From Phoronis ovalis (Eukaryota > Phoronida > Phoronidae): DNA of 17,770 nucleotides. The translations under genes were made by a program, and so were the position numbers. The number at the start of each line of letters is the position of its first letter. The first letter of the stretch is position 1. The stretch lies in the NCBI GenBank assembly GCA_028565635.1, contig JAOXYB010019726.1, positions 1 to 17,770 of the forward strand, written 5' to 3'. Below the pieces are notes generated by a model, which saw nothing but the letters and a program-made list of their open reading frames with translations, did not search any database and had not been told where the DNA came from. This document shows positions 1-9,900 of this stretch, piece after piece.

Positions 1-60
1 GGATCCTCTCTTTTCCTACTAGTTTGTGAAAATCAAGAAAGGTATTTTTCAAGAATCACT

Positions 61-157
61 GCACAAAAAATTACAACTCCCCCTTTCGTGGTGCACAAAA
101 ATTCACGACCCCCACTTTTGCCTTGCACAAAAATTCGTGACCCCCCCTGTGGTAATT
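61..157. repeat. Short tandem repeat, three degenerate ~32-35 bp units
   Basis: Three units begin with GCACAAAAATT or a close variant (GCACAAAAAATT at about 62, GCACAAAAATTC at about 96 and 126). Each is followed by ACGACCCCC-like sequence and a TTTCGTGG- or CTTTTGCC-like spacer. The A-run followed by a C-run recalls the core units of the TIR elements at 628-880 and 16449-16940, but no terminal repeats were found around this copy. It may be a decayed or edge-truncated relative. The open frames across it in both directions arise from the repeat. Confidence 0.6.
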
Positions 158-516
158 TCTGACCAGTCCCTAAAAACAAAAAAATATCTAAATTGGAATT
201 TGCTACGGGCTGAAATACAAGATTCATGGGTAGGTTTCATACTGATGCAAAATCCATAGGGATAAGATGCACCGCACAAAAAAATTATCTCTTAGTGCAT
301 TGAGGATCATGTTGCCCATATCATGAAAGAGATATCAGCTCTGGTAACTCTGCTCAATTTTATATTTGCATAGGTGGTATATACTAATGCCAGTGTTGCC
401 CTATTAACCTACTACTTTCACTTCACCCTGTCATTTTGATGGATGAGTAGTGTCATTCATGATTCAGTATTGACCTGTGTACACTGGATTTCCATGTTAC
501 AAACTTACAAACTCAC

Positions 517-579
517 AGGACTGGGTCTATGCACACTGGCTTCTTGTGGTCCAAGCCAGAATCAGTTCTTCTATTATCT
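517..579 (-). CDS. Weak candidate YAP transactivation-domain exon (TDSGL)
   Basis: On the minus strand, TTTCTGTGACAATAG precedes a 63-bp open stretch that ends at a good donor, CCAGTCCT|GTGAGTTTG. Entry and exit are both phase 2, so it would be skippable. Its peptide contains DNRRTDSGLDHKKPVC. Human YAP has DESTDSGL in the transactivation domain downstream of the coiled coil, and this exon is on the right strand and on the right side of exon 3. Against it: the match is only about five residues, the flanking PRTPDDFL-like block is absent, no exon bridges the phase 0 of exon 3 to phase 2 here, and a transposable element sits about 50 bp upstream of it. Treat it as a hypothesis. Confidence 0.28.
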
Positions 580-620
580 CTATTGTCACAGAAATGGACA
601 TAAGAAACATTCAATATCAG

Positions 621-627
621 TGTCTGT
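621..627. repeat. Target-site duplication, left flank of TIR copy A
   Basis: TGTCTGT here is repeated exactly at 881-887 on the other side of the element. An adjoining G makes the duplication 7 or 8 bp. Confidence 0.75.
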
Positions 628-880
628 CCCGGGGGGGGGAGGTTAGTATGAAAGTGGGTACCCATGTTCCAACATGCGTTTTCAACAAAAGGCCCTAACG
701 AAGTGAAATTCTGCAAAAATACACCCCTAAAGAAGTGACTTTTGAAAAAACACCCCAACGAAGTGTCACACCTCCAAAAAACATACCCTTTTCGTGATTT
801 TAGCTAAAAAAACAGACCCTAAGCGAGAAATTTTGTTGGAACATGCGTACCCACTTTTATATTGACTGCCCCCCCCCGGG
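628..880. mobile_element. Short TIR element with tandem-repeat core, copy A (CCCGGGGG ends)
   Basis: The left end reads CCCGGGGGGGGGAGGTTAGT and then AAAGTGGGTACCCATGTTCC. The right end, reverse-complemented, reads CCCGGGGGGGGGCAGTCAAT and then AAAAGTGGGTACGCATGTTC. This is an imperfect TIR of about 45 bp. TGTCTGT flanks both sides (621-627, 881-887); the repeat extends to GTGTCTGT if a terminal G is shared. The core is about five degenerate ~30-bp units, each an A-run followed by (C)ACCCCTAACGAAGTG-like sequence and a variable tail. There is no coding capacity, so it is non-autonomous. The 7-8 bp duplication would suit hAT-like transposition, but the superfamily is not established. Confidence 0.85.
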
Positions 881-1742
881 TGTCTGTGTGGATACTATAT
901 CACATAATATACAGAATAAAATAAAAACAGCAAGTGTGTTTTTTCTCTAGAATGTAAATACGTTTAGCATGAACTTTACTAAAATCAGCAATATTTATGA
1001 CACTCCTCTCAAGTAGTAAATAGCAGAAATATTTCTAATTAATTAATATCAATTCAATTAATAAGCATTTATATAAATTAATAATTCCTTTCACTTAATT
1101 TACAGGATAACAATGGTTATGTGTACAGCAAATAAAACTTAGCTTGGGTAGGTTATGGATAGAACAACTACCGTGATATTACTATAAAGATCAATATTTT
1201 CAATTTGTGAATGATTGTTGATATATCCTCTAATAGGTAAAGTAATTGAGCACCTGGGATGGGATAATTCCACACACATGAAACTCGTAAATATTCAGAG
1301 GGAGACAAACATTTGGCTAGCTGGGTAATAGAAATACAAACTAGTGTGGATTCATTAGTTATAAGGAGTGTTAAAATAGTAATTATTTGCTGTCTGAAGA
1401 CACACACAAGGACTTCTTTATGCATTTTATACTGTGATATTGTATATGGAATTTTGTGATAAATAACAAGTATCATGTTAGGTTTCGTTAAACTAATAAG
1501 AAAAATTACAAAATAACATTTTTTTTACTAAAGTAGCTGAGAAAACTTCAGAACCCTAAAGTATGTAATTTATTGCCATTAATGCTAAGATATGTTTTTA
1601 AAGGCTGTTTTGATTACTTTGGGAAGCTATTTGTTATAACATAATAGTATTTGCAAACTGCATACACTACAATTTTAAATGATAACCCCCCCAAGCCAGA
1701 CAGATCATTGATCAGAAATTACAAAAGAGAAATTTTATGAAG

Positions 1743-1816
1743 ACAAGTAATACTTGTACCCATTTCTGTACTTAATCTAGCTCCACAATCAATTTAAAAG
1801 AAGGAGATTGATTGTG
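1743..1816. repeat. Two small perfect inverted repeats
   Basis: ACAAGTA-A-TACTTGT lies at 1743-1757. CACAATCAAT (1784-1793) pairs with ATTGATTGTG (1807-1816) over a 13-nt loop. Both are short and could be chance in AT-rich sequence. Confidence 0.45.
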
Positions 1817-2161
1817 TCTGCTATAGTCATATTACAATCAAAACAGAATAAACATTTAACACTTGGGAGGAAAAGGTAGACTATTATTGATAGGATATAT
1901 CTCTTATTAATATTTTAGTCAAAAGCAAGATTTTATTGTACCCCCTGTGTTTAATAGACAAAAAGTAGCACTACCACATAAACCTAGCAAAAATAAACAG
2001 TACCCACATAGCCTTTGTTAGTTCCCATTTGAAAATCCCTTGTCATTAAACATACAGAAAAGTTGACAATAATAACACAGTTAATTTACTTACATTAATT
2101 TCTATAAACATTTATTAAATATTATTTACCCAAGCAAATATTGAAACAAGTACAAGGAAAG

Positions 2162-2206
2162 TTGAGTATAAACTTTAGGAGGCAAACCTGCTCCTAATAT
2201 ACTCAA
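2162..2206. repeat. Nested hairpin in YAP intron
   Basis: TTGAGTATA (2162-2170) pairs with TATACTCAA (2198-2206), and inside it TAGGAG (2176-2181) pairs with CTCCTA (2191-2196) around a 9-nt loop. The stem is shorter than a usual microRNA precursor. Confidence 0.55.
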
Positions 2207-3754
2207 TACAGTTGTGGTCAAACTTGTAGGGTGTCTGGGGTTATTTAGTTCATCAAATCAAGAATTCCTCAATTTTTCCTGGATTTTTTTATCTTAAGAA
2301 AGTTTTTAGGGAGTATTGTACAACAATATTTTTGCTAATGCCTAATAACTTTATATTTTTTGTTACAACAAATTTAGTTAATTTAATCTGATTCCAAATG
2401 TTTACCAGTGCTATAATATTCAATCCCATACCCCTAATAACCAGGCATATGAAAATAAACAATAGAAATTTATCCTGGCAACAGTGAAGTGCAAACCAGC
2501 AGGCTGTATGCATTGTAATTAACAAGTGAAAACAGCAATAAGATTTTATGAGTAAAAAGCAGATTGCCTGTGATAATAAAATTACAGAAGCAAATTAAAG
2601 TTTATGCATCCAGATACAAAGAGTGTTCCACATACATATTTTCCAATGCATGACAGATCTTATTTTGTCTTATATATTACACAATATCTGGTGACTGGTG
2701 GAGAGTCTGTGCATACTGTCAGTATTCCATCATAACGTTTCTTTACATGAGAAGAACCTAATATCATAGCTAACATGTTTTGCAAGCTGTGTAATTTTCA
2801 CCACCTATTTCAAACAAGTAGCTTTTGCTACAGATAAAACTTTCATGTCTCATTTTAATCTTAACAATTCAATTACATTACAACTATATTAGTATATTAG
2901 GACAGGACATGGCTTGATCTCACAAATGTATGTAAAATATTACATATTTTAGCACAAGGTGATTACAAATGTAGTTTAGATTATCATAACATATTGTGTC
3001 TGATATGAAGTTGTACCTTCTCGTGCCATTTGCAGCACTCAGTCACCTATTTGTTATCTTTGAGGTGCATTCAGTATGAGCAAATTGATTGTTTATCAAA
3101 GAATTCTAAACAGTTACATCAGCTATATATCCTTTTGCAAACAAGATATAAATAAGTACATGTATTTCAAAACACTACAGCTGAAAACCACACTCCAGTC
3201 ATTTTGTTTGTTAGTCCAAAACAGGCATATAGAAAGAGTAATGATTCTTTTACAAATGATTCATAAAAATGCCCAACAAATGTGTCTGATATTTAGGTTG
3301 TTTTACATTTTAGCCACTTTTAGTGATAAAGTTTAAAGTTAGACACAACAGTCTTACACAGTATGTTACTAAGTTCTCTTCAATAATTCCATACTGTTCT
3401 TAGTCACTAAAGCATGCACCACAAAATCTAGACAGGTTACACACAATTTTTTAAAGCAATGTTCAAGAGGTATCAAGAGAATACATCTGGCATAGTCAAG
3501 ACAACAACACATTAGGAACAGCACACTGAGGAAACCCAGTCAATGTAACACACAACTGCCAACTATCAATGCCATTAAAACCGTGAGACAATGAATTTAC
3601 TTATTTTGTTCACATACATACCTAGAAAATTTACTGCAAATAAAGGAAAGTTCAAGTCTCAGAGGCTAGAGAGAGACAGTTGACAGGTATGTTATCACAC
3701 TCCTGAATATTATAAAAGAAACGTTAAAAAGAATAAGATATGTACATTTTGTAC

Positions 3755-3930
3755 CTGTCGTGCCAACTCATCCTGTCTCCGTTTTAATCGTTCTTTTTCC
3801 ATTTGTAATTGCTGAAGTTGCATCTGACGTTGCCTTTCTTGTGGAGACATAGCCGGCAATGTTGCTGATCGTTGCTGACCAGGAGATAATACTTGTTGTT
3901 GGTGACCCGGAACAGGTCCATGGTGTAAAC
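3755..3930 (-). CDS. YAP1: YAP exon 3: coiled coil preceding the transactivation domain
   Basis: The 176-bp exon lies only 231 bp after exon 2. The acceptor is AATTTAAG|GT, weak in pyrimidines, and the donor is CGACAG|GTACAA. It begins with the last two bases of an Arg codon and ends in phase 0. The protein is a Q/P-rich lead (PVPGHQQQ) followed by a heptad-like helix, [20 protein letters not shown]. This corresponds to human YAP [20 protein letters not shown], the leucine-zipper-like segment before the transactivation domain. The exon would have to splice to a phase-0 exon further left. Confidence 0.92.
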
Positions 3931-6900
3931 CTTAAATTAAAGTTCAATTCTTATTTCACAAAATGAGGGTAAAAATTATTAACTTTTCTACACTTGCTTT
4001 TTAAAGAATACTACTGTTTGCACTAGGATACTCCTTTTCAACAGGTTTTGTACGAGACATCTTTTTCTCTAATGAAGCTGCAATGGTGTAGAAAGATCAT
4101 CTGGGTTTTCCTCTTTATTTTAGTATTACTTGCTACAATGTAAAACAAGTTATGCACTCACGTGGCTGTAATAGTCTAGGATCATGCCAGCTTGTCGTTC
4201 TCTCCACATGATTTATAAAATAGACTTCCCCATCTGGAGTAGAGGCCTGTTCCCAACCTGGGGGAAAAGGACCCACCAAATCAGGTCGGACCATTTGTTG
4301 TTGTTGTTGTGGTTGGTTAAGAGTTGACGGACTTAATGCTTTTCGAGGATCTTCCCATGTTGTTATTCTTTCTAAGTGGCTGTAAAAAACAAGAAACTAT
4401 AAACAAAACTGCTCTGAAGGATACTTTTGGATTTCTAACAACACAATTTCTATTTTCAGATATCAAAGCCACCTCAGTAATATGCATGAATCTGAGTCGC
4501 AATCTAGATTTAGTGTCAGTCTTACTTCATATATTTAGCAGACACTGATTGCAAAATTGAGGGGGTATATACATCATACTATCTCTAAACAACTCCTTAA
4601 TATTTCAAAATCAGATCATGGGTAATAGAAAACTATAGTACACAAAGATAAAATGTCCAACATTGTACCAGACCTGGGGTGGCATGCAGGGTTCTGTCTA
4701 TATATAGTTGTGTCGCAACAGCGGATTCAGTTTAGCAGAGTGGGTTCGATTTTTTTGAATAAATAAGGTGACTTGATCTGATTTTTGACTAAAATAAACC
4801 AGTTTTCTAATACACATAAAATTTGCAATTAGTTTTTAGCAAAAAAAAGTTAAGCAAACCTGTTCTTGGCAGGATAAAAATAGCTGAGAGGATCTGGTTT
4901 TTAAACCTGTGCTGTACACCCTTACCCAAAATTTTGTCAAGTGTCCTCCCTCTCTCCTACGTGTCAGAGTTCATCATTTGGGCCCTTTGCACACGATTCC
5001 CACTCCCAACCAAGGTATTTCTTAAGTTAATGTGTCATGGTCAAATATGTGGCTAGGAATATATGTATTATTTATTCTTAACACTAATATAAAGCACAAA
5101 TTGCAATATATACCCAGACCATTAAATCTTATAGGCCGTTCAGACTATGTTTTTGGAACCGGTTCGAGATCTGGATCGAGCTGAATATGGTTGTAAATAA
5201 TAGTGTGAACGCAAAGGGATTACCTCAAACCGGTTGCAACTGAATCCTACTACGAGAGGTGGTTTGAATTCGGTTTTGAGTTGGAACCGGGTCCATCTCT
5301 GTAGTGTGAACGATCAATCCGGATTGATGACGTCATACGATTTTGCACTGTGCATGCATCGCCTTGAAATTTTATATATATATATGGCACTACAGTACAA
5401 TCCAGTTACGTTAAAAGTAGTGTGAACCTGTAACAGGATTCAAGTCGATCTGGTTGAACCAGTTCCAAAAAGGTAGCTAGTCTGAATGGCCTATTACATG
5501 ATGGTCAGTAGGTTTATTAATTATTTTACCAACACATGTTTGGAACTGACATGAAAGCATCAGTTACACTGTGCAATGAAAAACCTGCTGAAGAACACTG
5601 ACCTACTGTGTCCTTTAATTAAACTAGAAAACTTTGAACTATATCAATCACAAAAACAGATTCAGCCCCTTTACCTTCAGAAAGCCAATGAACTTAAATA
5701 GAAAAGTGCCTCTTAACAGGAAAGAAGGACTGTACATCTTCTTAATACATGAAAGAAACTCGATTAGAACCAAATTGTTCTTTTATTGTATGATGCTGCT
5801 ATATTACACTATTGTCCTAATAACAGCTAGGCCCAATATCTGATCTATTGATCCTAACACTTTCCTAGTCAAAATGTAGTATCTTTCGAAATTAACAAAA
5901 ACGCACCTGTACGATGAAAATTTTCATACAGTACTACTCCAGTGGTCTTAGCTTGTTATTATCAAGTGAAGAAAGTACACATTTGTGTGGGTAAACAAGA
6001 CAGGCATGGAAAAATCATCAATGTAAATGGCATTACAGTTGCTTTGAATTCATTGAAATTAAAATTCAACAATGCTGTGTAACATAAGAAAGATTTATAC
6101 ATTTTTCACTTGATAACAAAAAACTAAGACAATGGGCAAATTGTTGTATGAAAATTTTCTTTGTATTTATTAATTTTGGAAGATGATAGATTTTGACTAG
6201 AAAACTATTAGGACCAATACACCAGATATTGAGCCTATTATTAGGACTAATTATACTGTTGTTGACCTTGTTCACTGAACAATGTTTATATATTTTAGGA
6301 CTCATAACAGACACTCAACAATTGAATTGTCTTAGAAACCACAACATGTAGTATTAGAATCATTAGATTTCCCTCTCTACAGCAATTAAGGATGAAAATA
6401 ACAATCTACATATAAGTGGAAAGTGTATGTTCATGTATTTTATCCAATTACAATGATTAATTAAGCAGCGAAAGCTGTTAAGTCCTAATTGATGACTTCT
6501 ATCATAAAAAGAAACATGTATCTTTATAAATGATAAATAGCTCAACACAAATAAACTATAAAACTCCATGACAATACAGAAAGTGTGTGTACATGTGCTT
6601 TTGTTTCTAGGTAAAGCGATAATGTTTTCTTCGAACTGTCTGTGCTGCTCACTATTGCTAGTAGTTATGTTCAATCTTCAGTATGCTTTTATGATTTACC
6701 AATATTTTTATACAATGAATGCCATCTACAGCTGTCCTTCTACCAATCGCATTAATTGACAAAACTGTCATATTTATTTTACAGTAATGAAAAACCTGTG
6801 TAAGAGTTTGATAAGTAATTGTGTGTAGAAGAATTAAAACTACTTTAGTAATGTTATTTGCATAATCCCGTAACTATATGAAAATTACTGCTCAGAACAC

Positions 6901-9900
6901 GGAATAGCATGGTATACTACAGATATCTGTATGTATTTATAGCCTTGCTCCCATGAAATTTCAAAAAAAAATACATTAGTCTGCTTTACAACTGAGCGAC
7001 AATTTTGTTAGTCCCAGTTTCTGTGATCAGCATACTTTATGCAGTTACAGTTTAGCTTGAAAATGAACAGGTAATTTTGGACAAAACAGGCATTCTAGTT
7101 CCTGTAGTTACCAGACTTGATTCATGCAGCCATTTGAACACTCACTGTATCATTAGAGAATGCAGACCTTGTTAACTACAGTTATATATGTTGTGTAACA
7201 TTCAAGTGCTTAGTAACTGTAAGGTGTGCCAAATAATAAGGATAATATGTTGCTTCCTGTATCCTACTCTGCTAGCTGTCATTACATTTAAGGACTCTAC
7301 TGCCCAAGGGCTATGTATATACACTCATTTCTTGTGTCCCAATCAGCTGGCTTTTGTGTAGGAATCCAGCTGATAACCAGGACTGATACTTTAGGTTAGT
7401 TTAACATTTATTAGGACATTTGAAGATGTCTAGGACCACACACAGCTTCACTGACCAGGGATAATTTTCTACTGATAGTTTCCAAACCACTGTTTTGACT
7501 CCTTTAACCTTTCCAATGTATGAAATTACCAGCACTGCAGCAACAAAATATTGTCACCCAAAAAAGAAAAGAATACGTTACTTTGTTGGGACATGAAAAC
7601 CCACCAGCCATCTCAAGTGAAAACCAGATCTGTGCTAGTAAAACAGGGAAAGCTAAATATATTCAAAATAATATCCATCTTATGTTTGAACAGGTTCATA
7701 AATAGAACACCTGGTTTGCATATGGAATAAATGTTATCAGGATTTTAATACTGTCTCATGCAAAATGTCAAGCCCATTGACCTGATCATTAACATGGAGG
7801 TAATGTTGACACACTGCATGACATCAATGCTCTCAGTAAAAATATACAACATGTTTGGGGTCAATATATTAAAGAATGGGGGCCCTAGATTATGGACTAA
7901 GAAAATTTCATGAAGAGCATAGATGATAACCTACAGTGTTACCAAGATACATGGTGAAACACCTAAAAGTTCATTAGCAATACCACTACACAAAATATCC
8001 CTACATATTCTCCAATCTCCATATGTGCATGAGCTTTATGTAATAAAAAAAAAACATTTTTGGGTTTAATATATTGTGAAATATGAAAGTAGTGAAGTGA
8101 AAGTAGTGGAGAAGTAAACTTAATACAGAATGGCTCTGAAGCAAAAAGATACTGGTTATATTGCAAACATTTTTTTTGGGCATCTTGATATCCTGTTTAT
8201 TATAAAACAAACAGTTTACCAATATTTTCTTCCAGTTCATAACATAAACACAACCAGTTTCTTATTAAGACATCTAGTATTCCATTAAACATTTCAGAAT
8301 TTATTGAAAATATGTCTTCAGTATTACTAAAATATTAAAAGTAAGCATTTGAATACATTTACAACTAATATCAATATGATTAATTATCTTTTTTTACCTC
8401 ATAAACACGTTTAAATTTAAAATACATGAATTTCCTGAACACAAAAATGAAGGTGTGTTTTGCATATATATCAACTTCTAGAATAATTACTATAACAGTG
8501 ATTTCCTTCAGAACTTGCCGACATTAAGTGAGAGAATGCATTACAAAAACGTAAGTCATTAAGGATCCACAGATACAACACAGTAAAAGGATGCATTTAT
8601 ATGCATCCTTTCCATAAAGCCTGTACATTATTTAAACACATGCATTGCAACTTGTGGTGTGTAGCAATTACTTGATAATTTTGAGTTTCGTGTATTCTAT
8701 CTTTAGGGGTCAGCCAGTTCTTACTAGCTAGAGTTGGAGCAAAGAAATAAGTCCATCATCAACAAAAAATATATTTATGGATTATGAATTTGCAAATTTA
8801 GAGAGCAGATAATGTTTCTCAAGTGTAAAACATAATCCTTTCCACCTGTCTTGCTAGTGAATTAATGGGGTCATAAATACAGCCAATGAAAAGGTTAAAA
8901 GACAGTCACAGTAACATTACAGTAATAAATACATGGAGTTTGAAGATTGCTCAAGTTTTCAAACATCTACTAGCATGTATACATTACTATATTGCCCACT
9001 TGCATGACTATTCTATAAATGGCTAAGTACTAAATGCAAATGGAAGTAGAAGCTATCCATAGAAAACCTTGTGAAAGAGCATGGGTTAAGAGAGCAACAT
9101 GACTTCTATAAATCAAATAGTATACACAAAACAAATTAATATGCTTTAAAATGGACATCCATGAAATAGTAGAGCATTTCTAAGTATAAAACCATATCTT
9201 TAGTTAACCCGAGTTGAAAAAGCAGGCACTCCTGGCCTGAAAAGGCAACTTATTTTCTGAACTGAATATTGACAAGAAACTCTCTATCAAAGTTATAAAA
9301 GCTTAAAAAAAGATATTTTAATCAGTCAAGGTAATCTATATTTTGCAGGTACTTCAACATATTACCAATACAAGCAACACAGCAGCTGCATCACTGTACA
9401 TGTATGCCAAATGTTAAATGTACCTAGCTGGATAGGAAAGCCATCATCTCCTTGGATATGGACTAAAACAAACACTAATAAACATGAAAAGGAAACATGA
9501 ATCAGCTGTTGGCTTAGCATCAAAGAAGAAGAGAAGATACCTCAAAGGAAGATTTCTTTGTTCATAAACCTATTTGGTTCATAGTCCCTAGAACTTGAAG
9601 GATTTTCTACAGATGGCAACCACAAAATATACACCCCTCCAGAAATGCATGTGTCTGTGGTCAGAATGTGATTGCAAACACTGTAATGTATAGGGTTAAT
9701 TTTTTTCACAAAGAAGCTGATGGTTACATACTGGAAAAGAGAAGGTACAAGTTGAGTATAGGTTACATAGAAGTCAGAATGTATTATTATTGGCCCTTTT
9801 TAATGTTGCTATATTAATGTTAGCTGCTTTCTGTAATTAATGTAGTTTGTGTGTTGGTATTAATTAGTAGATTGCTAATTTTGTGTTATTACTATCAGTG

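Larger units (their letters stand above)
1..3754. other. YAP downstream intron (or introns), repeat-bearing
   Basis: Everything left of the exon 3 donor at 3754 should be intron of YAP unless missing exons hide in it. I read the minus strand for the expected continuation, a DSG block and a C-terminal TWL before a stop. I found only the weak candidate at 517-579 and no C-terminal motif. The stretch is AT-rich. It holds a tandem repeat near the left edge, a TIR element at 628-880 and small inverted repeats near 1743, 1784 and 2162. The rest is unremarkable. Open frames here are short and resemble no family. Confidence 0.6.

Noticed and set aside
26-259. Open frames on both strands near the left edge
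   Set aside because: They arise from the tandem repeat at 61-157. A TATTTCAG acceptor-like site on the minus strand near 212 leads straight into repeat sequence.
513-758. An 81-codon minus-strand open frame as a gene
   Set aside because: Most of it translates the TIR and core of the element at 628-880. Only its last part (517-579) was kept, as a weak exon candidate.
61-880. CRISPR-like alternation of repeat and variable tail in the tandem units
   Set aside because: The units are degenerate and lie within or near a eukaryotic TIR element between animal exons, with no leader or cas genes.
1168-1476. A 102-codon minus-strand open frame in the YAP intron
   Set aside because: It is AT-rich, has no family resemblance, does not match the expected YAP transactivation domain, and has no paired splice sites in phase.
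3660-3710. Possible YAP exon 4 just after exon 3 (TATTCAG then GAG TGT GAT)
   Set aside because: It reads 16 codons to a stop with no YAP-like residues. It would truncate the protein before the transactivation domain, so it is most likely intronic chance.
6363-6759. Overlapping 103- and 63-codon frames on opposite strands
   Set aside because: They are hydrophobic, AT-driven composition inside YAP intron 1 with no start context, domain or splice support.
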